Source: Shewanella aestuarii (lineage in GTDB: Bacteria > Pseudomonadota > Gammaproteobacteria > Enterobacterales > Shewanellaceae). Taken from it: a stretch of DNA of 64,000 bases. The translations under genes and the position numbers were made by a program. The stretch covers positions 740,501-804,500 of the forward strand of contig NZ_CP050313.1 of assembly GCF_011765625.1 (NCBI RefSeq), read 5' to 3'. Under the pieces are notes generated by a model. The model ran no database searches. It had not been told where the DNA came from and saw only the letters and a list, made by a program, of their open reading frames with translations. Position 1 is the first letter of the stretch. The number at the start of each line of letters is the position of its first letter. Below, piece after piece: positions 18,185 through 27,164 of the stretch.

Positions 18185-19345
18185 TTACACCAATACTTGC
18201 TTCAATACTCGTTGCCAGTTACCGCCCATGATACGGTCGCGATCGGATGACTTAAAGCGGGCTTGTTTTAGTTCGTCGTCAATGCGGCTCATGCGATCGA
18301 TATGATTGAGCTCTGGGATCACTACATGCTTGGGTTCGATATCGAATCCGAGTACATTTTTGGCTCGCAGGCTGTGCCACCATTCTAAATACTCTTTTAC
18401 CCCTTCAGCGTTATCATTATTAAGTTTAAGCAGGTTTTCTTGGCCACGCAGTGGATAATCATTTGCAATAGCAACACTGTCGACACCGGCAATTCTAACC
18501 ACATGATCTATCTGTTTAATATAATCTTTGATGGTTGGAGTTGGGTTGTTGGTTAGCCAAAAACTCATCATGAAAATACCAAATACCCCACCGGTATCGG
18601 CAATGGCGCGAATCACCTCGTCGGGCGAGCAACGGGCATGATTAACAATACTTCTTACCGCACCATGGCTTTGTACTATTGGACTTTTACTGGCTTTGGC
18701 TGTGTCTAAGGCGGTTTGTGGGCTAGAGTGGCTAACATCAATTAACATATGGCGATGGTTTAGCGCTTCGATTAACTCATGTCCAGCGGGCGTTAGGGGT
18801 AAATTTAATCCTGTTTTACCATCATTATCGAGTGCGCCGCCAGCAAAACGATTGCCATAATGATGAGTCAGTTGTAATACGCGTAAGCCGTTGTCTTTAA
18901 ATTCATTCAATTGCTGCCAGTTGGTTTGACTGCTGTCGGCTTCAACACAATCAGCGCCTTGAATTTGAAAATACACAGCGGTGCGCTCTGAGTCGTATGC
19001 GCGCTCGATATCTAATCCTGTTTGCCCTTGAAGATACACATCCGGGTTAGCATCAACGATCGCTTTGGCTTTTTTGATGCTTTGGATGCAGGCATTGTAG
19101 CTACGTTTATAATTTGTGGTGCCATCGGCTTGTTTAATGGCTTCAATATCTGAAATGTCTGCAATAAAGGCTGATAACTTTGAGGCTTTTACATCGTGAA
19201 TGTCATCAGGCAGAAAAGATAAACCATCAACATATAAGCTTTGCTGGCGTGCAGCCCAAGCTTGATTCACTAAAAATGGACTGCATAACGCTGCTGCGCC
19301 AAGGCCTTTTAATAGTTTACGGCGAGTGAGCATGTTATGGGGCAT
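18185..19345 (-). CDS. Peptidase M19 (membrane dipeptidase) family protein, Tat-exported, degenerate metal site
   Basis: The N-terminus has a twin-arginine signal (LTRRKLLKGLGAAAL), so export is by the Tat system. The M19 fold is seen from RVLQLTHHYGNRFAGGALD, LIDVSHSSPQTALDTAK, IVQSHGAVRSI and the late AIANDYPLRG. The usual first metal motif DGHxD reads DGLSF, and the bridging Glu of the usual VEGG segment seems replaced (QIQGAD). The later His residues remain. The protein may therefore have altered chemistry or no peptidase activity. It is 386 residues long. The gene is followed 34 bp upstream by csdE on the same strand, possibly without functional link. Confidence 0.8.
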   Translation of the reverse strand: MPHNMLTRRKLLKGLGAAALCSPFLVNQAWAARQQSLYVDGLSFLPDDIHDVKASKLSAFIADISDIEAIKQADGTTNYKRSYNACIQSIKKAKAIVDANPDVYLQGQTGLDIERAYDSERTAVYFQIQGADCVEADSSQTNWQQLNEFKDNGLRVLQLTHHYGNRFAGGALDNDGKTGLNLPLTPAGHELIEALNHRHMLIDVSHSSPQTALDTAKASKSPIVQSHGAVRSIVNHARCSPDEVIRAIADTGGVFGIFMMSFWLTNNPTPTIKDYIKQIDHVVRIAGVDSVAIANDYPLRGQENLLKLNNDNAEGVKEYLEWWHSLRAKNVLGFDIEPKHVVIPELNHIDRMSRIDDELKQARFKSSDRDRIMGGNWQRVLKQVLV

Positions 19346-19379
19346 TAATCGATGATCCTTTTATTATTCAGCTAAGGCT

Positions 19380-19820
19380 TTATGCGGCGCTGTCTTTTAT
19401 GACGTTAGCAAGTGCATGTAAGCCATTGGTACGTGAGGGGCTGAGTTGCCCACTTAAGCCTAATGTGTCGAAGTATTGATTGACATCAAAAGCAGCAATT
19501 TGTTGGCTTGTTTTGCCTTGGGTTGCCACTAGTAATACGGCGATTAAGCCTTTTACGATCCGTGCATCGCTGTCTGCGAGGTAAAAATGTTGCTCATTCA
19601 CTTGTAAATGATAAAGCCAAGCTTGGCTTTCACAGCCTTTTACTTGGGCGCTCTCAAGTCGAAGTTCTTCTGCTAAGTTTGGTAGCTTTTTACCTAACAG
19701 CATTATTTGACGGTATTTTTCTTGCCAATTAGTTGCTTGTTCTATCAGGTTTACCCCTTGAGTTAGTTCACTGTCTAAAGGGGTAAATAAACTCGCGTCT
19801 GGTGTCAGTGGGTTTTGCAT
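19380..19820 (-). CDS. csdE: Cysteine desulfuration protein CsdE (SufE-like)
   Basis: Sulfur acceptor partner of the cysteine desulfurase encoded next to it. The acceptor cysteine sits in VKGCESQAWL near residue 62, as in SufE/CsdE. The whole 146-residue length fits the family. It lies 8 bp after csdA, so the two form an operon; the lack of other suf genes favours CsdE over SufE. Confidence 0.9.
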   Translation of the reverse strand: MQNPLTPDASLFTPLDSELTQGVNLIEQATNWQEKYRQIMLLGKKLPNLAEELRLESAQVKGCESQAWLYHLQVNEQHFYLADSDARIVKGLIAVLLVATQGKTSQQIAAFDVNQYFDTLGLSGQLSPSRTNGLHALANVIKDSAA

Positions 19821-19828
19821 ATCTAGCC

Positions 19829-21073
19829 TTACAACAAAATGGATTTTACTTGTGCCATAGCACTGATAAAGCGATCAATATCTTGTTTGTTGCTGTATAG
19901 CCCTATTGAGGCTCTGCAACAGCCTTTTATTTGTAAGCTTTGCATTAACGGCATTGCACAATGATGACCACTGCGAATCGCTATGCCTTGTTGATCTAAT
20001 AAAATACTCACATCTTGATGATGTTCATTTGCTAAATTAAAGGCCACAGAGCCTATGTTTTCGTGACTCTCTTTGCCACCATCAACACCATAAAGGGTAA
20101 TATCGCCCAGTTGGCTTAATTGTTGCTGAAGATAGCGCAGTAATTGTTGCTCATGCTGGCGTAATTGAGCTTGTGGCAATGAGTTTAAAAATGTGATGGC
20201 AGCGCCAAAGCCCATTACTTCGGCAATGGCGGGAGTACCGGCTTCTAAACGATTTGGTAGCTCGCCATAAGTGGTACCATCAAAGCTCACGGTTTTAATC
20301 ATCTCGCCGCCTGTTAACATAGGTGTGAGCATGTTTAATGCCGCTAACTTGCCATATAAAATGCCAATTCCAGTTGGGCCGTACATTTTATGGCCTGAAA
20401 ATACATAATAATCACAATCTAGTGTTTGAACATCGACAGCTAAATGCGCCACAGCTTGTGCGCCATCAACTAGGGTAAGTGCACCAATCGCTTTTGCTTT
20501 TGCCACCATAGCATTAATTGGATTCACTGTACCTAACGCATTACTCACATGCGCTAAAGCCACTAGTTTAGGTTGTGTTAGCAATAATTCATCATAGGCT
20601 GTTTGATCAATGCGGCCATTGGCATCAAGAGGTATTGCCACCACTTTTGCGCCAACACGTTTAGCTAAAGCTTGCCATGGAACTATGTTGGCATGATGTG
20701 CTGCGCCATCAACTAAAATAATATCGTCTTTAGATAGCGTATCCATAAGCCCGTGGGCGACCATATTGATTGATTCAGTGGTGCCATGGGTAAAAATAAC
20801 CTGTTGTAAACTCGGGCTATTAATGAAATCTTGTACTTGTTGGCGCACTTTTTCATATTGAATGGTGGCTCTTGCTGCCAGTTGATGGGCCGCGCGATGC
20901 ACATTGGCGTTATCAAACTGATAATAGGCGGTCATGGCATCTAATACCATTTGCGGTTTTTGGCTGGTTGCGGCGGTATCTAAATAGCATAGCGGGTTGT
21001 CACCAAGCATCTGCGATAAAACAGGAAACTGGCTTCGTATGGCATTGTGATCAAATAAGTTGCTGGTGGTCAT
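19829..21073 (-). CDS. csdA: Cysteine desulfurase CsdA
   Basis: PLP enzyme that removes sulfur from L-cysteine as an enzyme persulfide and passes it to CsdE, for iron-sulfur or other sulfur-containing products. The PLP lysine is in YYVFSGHKMYGPTGIG, the PLP-binding His in the DGAAHHANI segment, and the active cysteine in RSGHHCAMPLMQ near the C-terminus. Length 414 fits group II desulfurases (SufS/CsdA type). It is first in csdA-csdE, and a terminator of the preceding tas gene lies just upstream. Confidence 0.93.
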   Translation of the reverse strand: MTTSNLFDHNAIRSQFPVLSQMLGDNPLCYLDTAATSQKPQMVLDAMTAYYQFDNANVHRAAHQLAARATIQYEKVRQQVQDFINSPSLQQVIFTHGTTESINMVAHGLMDTLSKDDIILVDGAAHHANIVPWQALAKRVGAKVVAIPLDANGRIDQTAYDELLLTQPKLVALAHVSNALGTVNPINAMVAKAKAIGALTLVDGAQAVAHLAVDVQTLDCDYYVFSGHKMYGPTGIGILYGKLAALNMLTPMLTGGEMIKTVSFDGTTYGELPNRLEAGTPAIAEVMGFGAAITFLNSLPQAQLRQHEQQLLRYLQQQLSQLGDITLYGVDGGKESHENIGSVAFNLANEHHQDVSILLDQQGIAIRSGHHCAMPLMQSLQIKGCCRASIGLYSNKQDIDRFISAMAQVKSILL

Positions 21074-21087
21074 GCAAATTCACTCAT

Positions 21088-21123
21088 AAAAAAGGCATCA
21101 AGATCTTCAATGATATTGATGCC
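21088..21123 (-). terminator. Rho-independent terminator of the tas gene
   Basis: On the minus strand GGCATCAA and TTGATGCC pair around a 14-nt loop, followed by TTTTTTATG. It lies ~50 bp after the tas stop and just before the csdA start. Confidence 0.65.
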
Positions 21124-21171
21124 TATTGCAAGTATTGACTCTTGTTGAGCGAAGCGATTGCGACGCTCAAT

Positions 21172-22211
21172 TTATGGGCACGGAAAACGATACAGGTTGG
21201 TTAGCTCGTTAATTCTACCAATTAGCTCATCTGACAATATAATTTTATGGCTATCAATGTTTTCTTTTAACTGATGTAAGTTGGTTGCGCCAATAATATT
21301 AGCAGCCACAAATTGGCGGCTGTTAACAAAGGCTAACGCCATTTGCGCTGGCGATAATCCAAACTCTCGGGCTAAGTCCACATAAGCCTGAGTTGCCTCT
21401 AAGGCCACAGGTGTGCTGTTGTAGCGAGCAAAGCGCTTAAATAGTGTTAATCGTGCGTTTTCTGGCCATTGGTTGTTTTCGTATTTACCAGTCAACATAC
21501 CAAAGGCTAGTGGCGAATAGGGTAATAGTGGCACATTTTCTCGTAAGCTGATTTCAGACATGCCAATTTCAAAACTCCGGTTAAGTAAATTGTACGGATT
21601 TTGAATGCTAACAATACGCGGTAAATCGTGTTTTTCTGCCAACTTAAGGTACTTCATAAATCCCCAAGGGGTTTCATTGGAAATACCAATGTAGCGTACC
21701 TTGCCTTGTTTGATGACTTCTGCCAGAGCTTCTAAAGTGTCTAAAATCGGCGTGTAGTGTTCATCTTCATCATGGCTATAAAGCATGTCGCCAAAAAAGT
21801 TGCTGTTGCGGTCTGGCCAATGCACTTGATACAAATCGATCGTGTCAATTTGCAAACGTGATAATGAATCATCAACGGCTTGATGAACATTGCGCCAATC
21901 TAAGGCCATGTCTTTACGGATGTAATCGCCTTTAATACCGGGCGCGGCAATTTTACTGGCAATGATTAAATCATCACGATTACCTTGTGCTTTTAAATAT
22001 CTGCCAATAATTCGCTCGGTTTCACCTTGCGTTTCGGCTGAGGGGGCACAGGATACATTTCAGCAGTATCAATAAAGTTAATGCCTTGCCCAATGGCATA
22101 GTCTAATTGCGCAAATGCTTCTGCTTCGTTGTTCTGTTCACCCCAAGTCATGGTACCTAAACAGATTTTGCTTACTTCTAGGCTTGATTGCCCAAGACGT
22201 TGATATTCCAT
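21172..22211 (-). pseudogene. tas: Aldo/keto reductase Tas, broken by a 1-nt frameshift
   Basis: NADP(H)-linked aldo/keto reductase family. The N-terminal part (MEYQRLGQSSLEVSKICLGT ... FIDTAEMYPVPP) and the C-terminal part (from SAETQGETERIIGRYLKAQ to the stop) both match E. coli Tas closely, but lie in different frames. The break is in the G-run 22042-22046 (five G on the plus strand); adding one base restores an open frame of 346 residues, the length of E. coli Tas. No second lesion is seen. It may be a sequencing error in a homopolymer, or a recent real mutation. Confidence 0.88.
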
Positions 22212-22343
22212 ATCATCCTCCTGATGGAAACCCTTACTTCGAGGCTACCAAGCTTTAGTCTGATTGCAAAGCGTTATACTTAAGGCTAGGTTAATGTGCT
22301 GGAAATATGTACAAAAGTGCCTTAACGTGACCTTGTTTCGTTA

Positions 22344-22841
22344 TTAAAGGGTTTTTATCATGGCAATTTCACAGGCATCGTGACCTGTTTGACCAAGATG
22401 TTGGCTATGACTAAAGCCGAGCTTTTGATATAAAGCTAACGCTTCAACTAATACTGCTGTGGTTTCCAAATAAACGACTTGGTAGCCTTGCTGTGCGGCA
22501 AAATCAAAACAAATTTTCGACAGAGCTTTTGCCATGCCTTTGCCACGCAAGCTTTGGCTAAAATACATTTTTTGCAATTCACAAATTGCTTCATTACCCG
22601 CCAGTGGCGCAATGCCTGCCCCGCCAACTATTTTGCCATCTAGCTCTATCACCCAATACTGCGCTTTTGGAGTGTCATATACTTGATATAAGGTGTCTAA
22701 GGTTTTATCTGCTACGCCAAATCCCTTGTCGGGGGTTAAGCCATATTCGGCAGACACTTGACGAATAACCGCCGCAATAGCCGCATTGTCCGCTTGAGTG
22801 ATTGGGCGAATGGTTGGGGTAACATTTAATGCTTTTGTCAT
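22344..22841 (-). CDS. GNAT-family N-acetyltransferase
   Basis: 165-residue acetyl-CoA-dependent acetyltransferase of unknown substrate. The acetyl-CoA-binding loop is seen as [13 protein letters not shown] in motif A, and the later [13 protein letters not shown] is the usual motif B. It ends 2 bp after the yjjX stop region, so the two genes probably share a transcript with yjjX first. Confidence 0.85.
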   Translation of the reverse strand: MTKALNVTPTIRPITQADNAAIAAVIRQVSAEYGLTPDKGFGVADKTLDTLYQVYDTPKAQYWVIELDGKIVGGAGIAPLAGNEAICELQKMYFSQSLRGKGMAKALSKICFDFAAQQGYQVVYLETTAVLVEALALYQKLGFSHSQHLGQTGHDACEIAMIKTL

Positions 22842-22843
22842 GT

Positions 22844-23401
22844 TTATGCTTCAAAAAAGGATTGATTGATAAAAGGTGCCATGGCCAACAAGATTGCTTG
22901 AGTGTATATGCTTTCTCGCGTGGCTAAACCTTGGGTTAGTAACCCAATTGCACCGCCTTTTTGCTTGATGTTTTGGGTATTGAATAATCGGTCCATCACA
23001 TGGCCAAGTTCTTCACCGGCAACCAACGCTTGGTAAACCTTGCTAGGCAATGGCAGTAATGCGCTGCGGCCAATGGATAATTTATCTTGATGAATTATCG
23101 CCATATATGCAAATGTGGCAGCACCATGGTCAAATTGATCCACTCCGCCCTCCATTGCGACCACAAAATCCACCTTTATTGCGTTGTCTTTGGCGTATTG
23201 CTGGCAGTATTGTGCGCGATTGATCGCCCCGAGTTTAGTCTCTGCTTCTGTCATCGGCTGCTCAGCCACCAATGACGGAGCATGCATGCCTTGGCAATCA
23301 ATTTGCGCCTGAGGAAAATACTGGCTAATGGCATGTTTGGCGGCGGCAATTTTTACCGGATTTTTTGAACCGACGAGGATAGAGAGGTTGTCTTGGGTCA
23401 T
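22844..23401 (-). CDS. yjjX: Non-canonical purine NTP phosphatase (inosine/xanthosine triphosphatase)
   Basis: House-cleaning enzyme that hydrolyses ITP/XTP to the diphosphates. The family start [18 protein letters not shown] is clear, with AINRAQYC and the acidic EGGVDQ segment following. Length 185 agrees with YjjX-type proteins (~170-185). It forms a likely two-gene unit with the GNAT gene downstream. Confidence 0.88.
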   Translation of the reverse strand: MTQDNLSILVGSKNPVKIAAAKHAISQYFPQAQIDCQGMHAPSLVAEQPMTEAETKLGAINRAQYCQQYAKDNAIKVDFVVAMEGGVDQFDHGAATFAYMAIIHQDKLSIGRSALLPLPSKVYQALVAGEELGHVMDRLFNTQNIKQKGGAIGLLTQGLATRESIYTQAILLAMAPFINQSFFEA

Positions 23402-23647
23402 TAGTGGCTATTCATTTTAGTGTTAACTATGTGGATTATGATATCAGTGAATAAGCGGTTTGGCATAGTTAACCCAGTCGCTCAACGACGGTTAATCATG
23501 GTTAACAATATTAATGGCGATGTGTCTATTTTAGATGGTTCAGTCTCAATTAAGCTTTAAGCCAATTAACGTGTGACTAATATGGCTGATACATGGCATG
23601 ATCGTCGCCAAGAATACACAATGATAATTTGAGTGGTTGGCGACGTT

Positions 23648-24436
23648 ATGGCAAAGAAATTTTATGTTGTTTGGGCAGGACACAAACCGGGAATTTATAC
23701 CACTTGGGATGAGACCAAACAGCAGGTTGATAAATTTTCCGGTGCTCGGTATAAATCTTTTGCTACTGAAGCAGAGGCCAAAGCTGCATTTGGGCAGTCG
23801 GCCAGTAAAAGTATCGGTAAACAAAGTGTCGGTGCAACTAAAACCGCTGCAAGTCAGTCAGCCAAAAATGCCACTAGCCCACAAGGGGTAATATTATCGC
23901 AGCAGCAAGCGCTGGCTAAATATGATGTGGTAATTTATACCGATGGTGGATGCGATCCAAACCCGGGTAAGGCGGGCTCTGGCATGGCGGTTTACCGTCA
24001 AGCTGAGTTACACAGCTTATGGTATGGTCTGTTTAACCCTAATGGCACCAATAATACGGCTGAGTTAAACGCCTTATTTGAAGCCTTAAAACTTGCACAA
24101 TCTGAACTAGCCAATGATTCAAGTGTGTGTATTTTTAGTGACTCGCAATATGCCATCAATTGTATTTGTAATTGGGCTTATGGCTGGAAGGCCAAAGGTT
24201 GGACCCGCAAAGGCGGTGAGATTGCGAATCTTGACTTAATTCAACAAGCCCATGAGTTATACGATGCCATTAAAGATAAACTGGTGGTTGAACATGTTGC
24301 CGCCCACGTGGGCATTGAAGGTAATGAATTAGCCGATCGCATGTCTATTTATGCGGTTGACCAACAGCAAAAGAGCTTTGTTGAATATCCTTCGCCTATC
24401 GATCTTAAATCTGTGCTTGCCATGCGTGCGGGATAG
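23648..24436 (+). CDS. rnhA: Ribonuclease H1 with N-terminal viroplasmin-like domain
   Basis: Cleaves RNA in RNA-DNA hybrids. The first ~50 residues (MAKKFYVVWAGHKPGIYTTW ... YKSFATEAEAKAAF) are the RNA/DNA-hybrid-binding viroplasmin-like domain known from eukaryotic RNase H1 and some bacteria. A linker rich in Lys, Ser and Ala (~50-85) leads to the catalytic domain with YTDGGCDPNPG, NTAELNALFEAL, FSDSQYAI and HVGIEGNELAD, giving the four acidic active-site residues. The start at 23648 (262 residues) is preferred; an earlier in-frame GTG at 23633 adds only MVGDV. A plain short RnhA may exist elsewhere in the genome. Confidence 0.92.
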   Translation: MAKKFYVVWAGHKPGIYTTWDETKQQVDKFSGARYKSFATEAEAKAAFGQSASKSIGKQSVGATKTAASQSAKNATSPQGVILSQQQALAKYDVVIYTDGGCDPNPGKAGSGMAVYRQAELHSLWYGLFNPNGTNNTAELNALFEALKLAQSELANDSSVCIFSDSQYAINCICNWAYGWKAKGWTRKGGEIANLDLIQQAHELYDAIKDKLVVEHVAAHVGIEGNELADRMSIYAVDQQQKSFVEYPSPIDLKSVLAMRAG

Positions 24437-24494
24437 TTGAGGTTTTTGGCTAGTAGGGCATCACCAACTTATGTAATTTACCAGCTTATGCTAT

Positions 24495-25361
24495 TCACCA
24501 ACTTATGCTATTTCCCTGCCAATCGATAAAACTCGCTTCACCATCGATAGGTAGGGTAGTTAATATGCCTGCTAAGCGTTCAGCGACAAACTCAGCACTA
24601 AATAGTTTGCCTGCGGGTACATTGGCTTGAAATGGCTTTGATAACGGGCTGTCGGTCGTGCCGGGATGAAAGGCCACTAATTTAACTTGTTTAGCACGGC
24701 GGGCATATTCTACCGCTGCGGTTTTAATCAACATATTCAGCGCCGCTTTTGAGGCGCGATAGCTGTACCATCCACCTAAGTGATTATCACTAATACTGCC
24801 CACTCTGGCACTTAACAACACTATGTCGCAGCGTTGTTTTTGGCGGCTTAACGGCTGTATCAATGCCTGTAACCAAAGCGTGGGAATAACGCTATTGGTG
24901 TGAAAAACCTGCATTAAATTGGCTGAGTTGATTTCTTCTAAGCGCTTTTCTGGTTTGATACTTGGGGTTTGATTTAGGCTTTGCTGTTGATTGCTGGCGA
25001 CTTGTGCATCTAATTCTGGCGCTATGTCGTGCAAAATTCCATTGCAAATAAATACCTTCGCTATGTGAGTTGCACCATCTTTGGCTTGGGTGATTGTATT
25101 AACCACATGCGTAATACTGCTGGGTTGGTAATCGCAGGTAAAATGCTGATGGCTAACCAAGTCAGTTTGAGTTAATAAGTCTGTTAATTGGCTTGATGCA
25201 CTATTTGCTCGGCTGACAGTGACAATATGTAATGGGCTTAGTGTTTCGTAAGCTTGCTGAATACATTCAAGGGCAAATGCGTTTGCAAGCGTCGATGAAG
25301 CACCAATAATCAATATTGTCGGAGTTGCTTGCTGTGTTGCTTGGAGCGTAAGTTGCGCCAT
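24495..25361 (-). CDS. Short-chain dehydrogenase/reductase
   Basis: Rossmann-fold NAD(P)-dependent oxidoreductase of unknown substrate, 288 residues. The nucleotide-binding segment is TILIIGASSTLANAFALE, a shifted form of the usual TGxxxGxG. The catalytic pair is WYSYRASKAALNML (Tyr and Lys), preceded by the Ser of VLLSARVGSI. The overall pattern is that of the C-factor/CsgA-like SDR group. A small tandem sequence repeat (ACCAACTTATGCTATT-like, three copies, 24463-24513) overlaps its 3' end. Confidence 0.85.
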   Translation of the reverse strand: MAQLTLQATQQATPTILIIGASSTLANAFALECIQQAYETLSPLHIVTVSRANSASSQLTDLLTQTDLVSHQHFTCDYQPSSITHVVNTITQAKDGATHIAKVFICNGILHDIAPELDAQVASNQQQSLNQTPSIKPEKRLEEINSANLMQVFHTNSVIPTLWLQALIQPLSRQKQRCDIVLLSARVGSISDNHLGGWYSYRASKAALNMLIKTAAVEYARRAKQVKLVAFHPGTTDSPLSKPFQANVPAGKLFSAEFVAERLAGILTTLPIDGEASFIDWQGNSISW

Positions 25362-25409
25362 AAGTCCTCTAGCAATTGATTTATCGTTAATGTCGATTAG
25401 CGAGTTGAA

Positions 25410-25799
25410 TTATTTAAGGTTACAACTACCGGTTTCGCAGCGCTGCTTACCCGTTAACAAGTAAGATATTTGGTAGCGATTTTTGGCAAAAGCTAAGTAG
25501 GCTTTATCTGCCACAGGTTTTATTAGTGGTAAACGCAACAGTTTTATCCAGCAGTGTTTACCGGTTAACCCCCAAGCCATCGCGGTAACATCTAAGCCTA
25601 AAATCATCCTTCCATCCGCCGTTAATCCATGCAAAATGGTGTTGGCTTTTGCTAAATCGAGTTGTGGATAGCGCTCAGCTAAATCGGGGGCATTTAAATC
25701 TTCCAGATGAATTTTATGCAAAGGATCATGTTGCTTTAATTGTGCCATTTCATTGGAACACAGTGGGCAAGCGCTATCGTAAAAAATGGTCAGTTCCAT
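25410..25799 (-). CDS. DCC-family (DUF393) thiol-disulfide oxidoreductase-like protein
   Basis: 129-residue protein starting MELTIFYDSACPLCSNEMAQ; the DxxCPxC motif near residues 8-14 defines the DCC family, thought to have a thioredoxin-like fold. No signal peptide is seen, so it is cytoplasmic. The C-terminus holds another Cys pair (KQRCETGSC). Its role is unknown. It lies 48 bp upstream of the SDR gene on the same strand, so they may be co-transcribed. Confidence 0.8.
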   Translation of the reverse strand: MELTIFYDSACPLCSNEMAQLKQHDPLHKIHLEDLNAPDLAERYPQLDLAKANTILHGLTADGRMILGLDVTAMAWGLTGKHCWIKLLRLPLIKPVADKAYLAFAKNRYQISYLLTGKQRCETGSCNLK

Positions 25800-26032
25800 G
25801 GCGGTATCCTATTTATCTAAATGGGGGAAAAGGATGTCTAACTCAGTAAAGCCCAACGAAGCCAAGGTTAAAAACAACCCAATCAACCGAGTTATTAATC
25901 ATTGATACGCTAGAAGCGTACAAATTAGATCTAAAACTTGAACAATTGTTATAAAGCTAGTGGTTTGCTACACCTAACTTTATCAAAGTGTTACACTTAG
26001 TTAACTTTTTGGAATGGATGGAACCGTACATC

Positions 26033-27163
26033 ATGCAAGTTAGGTTACTGTTAAATAGACTAATAAAGACGCTTGCGTTTTCTTTGCTCCCGCTTTGCTC
26101 ATCCTATGTATTAGCCCAAACTGATACCTTGGCTGTTGAAGTCGCTCCTGTTGAAGTCAATGCTCTTGAACCCAACAATATTGAAGCGAATTATGCTCGA
26201 CCGGTGAAAGTGATTCAGCTTGATATCGGTAAAGGTAATCGAGAGCGTATTTTGCCGGGTGAAGTAAGAGCGTCAGATCGGGCCTCATTATCGTTTCGTG
26301 TGGCAGGTCAAATTGCAAAAATTTATGTTCGCCCCGGTGCACATGTTAAAGCGGGTGACTTACTTGCTGAGCTCGATAGTGATTTATATCAGCAACATTA
26401 TGAAGTTGCCAAAGCCCAATATGAACTCGCCAAAGTGCTATTTGAACGAAATACCTTACTGGTTGAGCAAGGCGTCGTGTCACGCAATGATTATGACCAA
26501 TCAAAAAGTGACTTCACAATCGCCACCGCAGCACTTGATAAAGCTAAAACGGATTTAACTTACACCAAGCTTGTTGCCCCTTATGACGGCATTATTTCAA
26601 AGCGCGATCATCGTGCATTTGAATTTGTTATGGCCCAAGAGTCGGTTTTAGGTATTCGAACAGAATCTTTTGTTGATGTTAGTTTTCAATTGCCTGAGCA
26701 ATTTATTGGTGCAATTCAGCGCACCGAGGCACTTGATAAACAAACTAATCGAGTTGAAGTGAAATTTGATAGCCGACAAAAATGGTATCCAGCAACCTTA
26801 AAAGAAATGAGCACCGTTGCTGACTCAACTACCGGCAGTTATACCTTAATATTGACCTTACCTATGCCTGAGCAGCTCAATGTTTTGCCGGGCATGGCCG
26901 CATCAGTCAAAGTGAAACTGCCCTCGCGCGGTTCACAAACCAACCCTGTCATTCCCAAAGGCGCATTAGTTAACCAACAAGGGCAAGATTTTGTGTTTCG
27001 CTGGCTGCCGCACGACAAGCAAGTCGAAAAGGTGGCGGTAGAACTGCAAGATAATAAATTGCTTTCAGGGCTAGAAGATGGCGACTGGATAGTGGTTGCC
27101 GGTGCGAAAGAATTAACCGATGGTGACAAAGCCGTTCGCTGGGTTAAGGAACGAGGGCTATAA
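26033..27163 (+). CDS. RND efflux periplasmic adaptor subunit (first of two)
   Basis: Membrane-fusion protein linking an inner-membrane RND pump to an outer-membrane channel. A signal peptide (TLAFSLLPLCSSYVLA) is followed by the lipoyl half motif SLSFRVAGQIAKIYVRPGAH, a coiled-coil hairpin (~130-190, YQQHYEVAKAQYELAKVLFE) and beta-barrel domains. The start is uncertain: 26033 places the signal peptide best, while 26018 is also possible and 25988 unlikely. One base separates its stop from the next gene. No TetR or LysR regulator adjoins. Confidence 0.88.
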   Translation: MQVRLLLNRLIKTLAFSLLPLCSSYVLAQTDTLAVEVAPVEVNALEPNNIEANYARPVKVIQLDIGKGNRERILPGEVRASDRASLSFRVAGQIAKIYVRPGAHVKAGDLLAELDSDLYQQHYEVAKAQYELAKVLFERNTLLVEQGVVSRNDYDQSKSDFTIATAALDKAKTDLTYTKLVAPYDGIISKRDHRAFEFVMAQESVLGIRTESFVDVSFQLPEQFIGAIQRTEALDKQTNRVEVKFDSRQKWYPATLKEMSTVADSTTGSYTLILTLPMPEQLNVLPGMAASVKVKLPSRGSQTNPVIPKGALVNQQGQDFVFRWLPHDKQVEKVAVELQDNKLLSGLEDGDWIVVAGAKELTDGDKAVRWVKERGL

Positions 27164-27164
27164 G

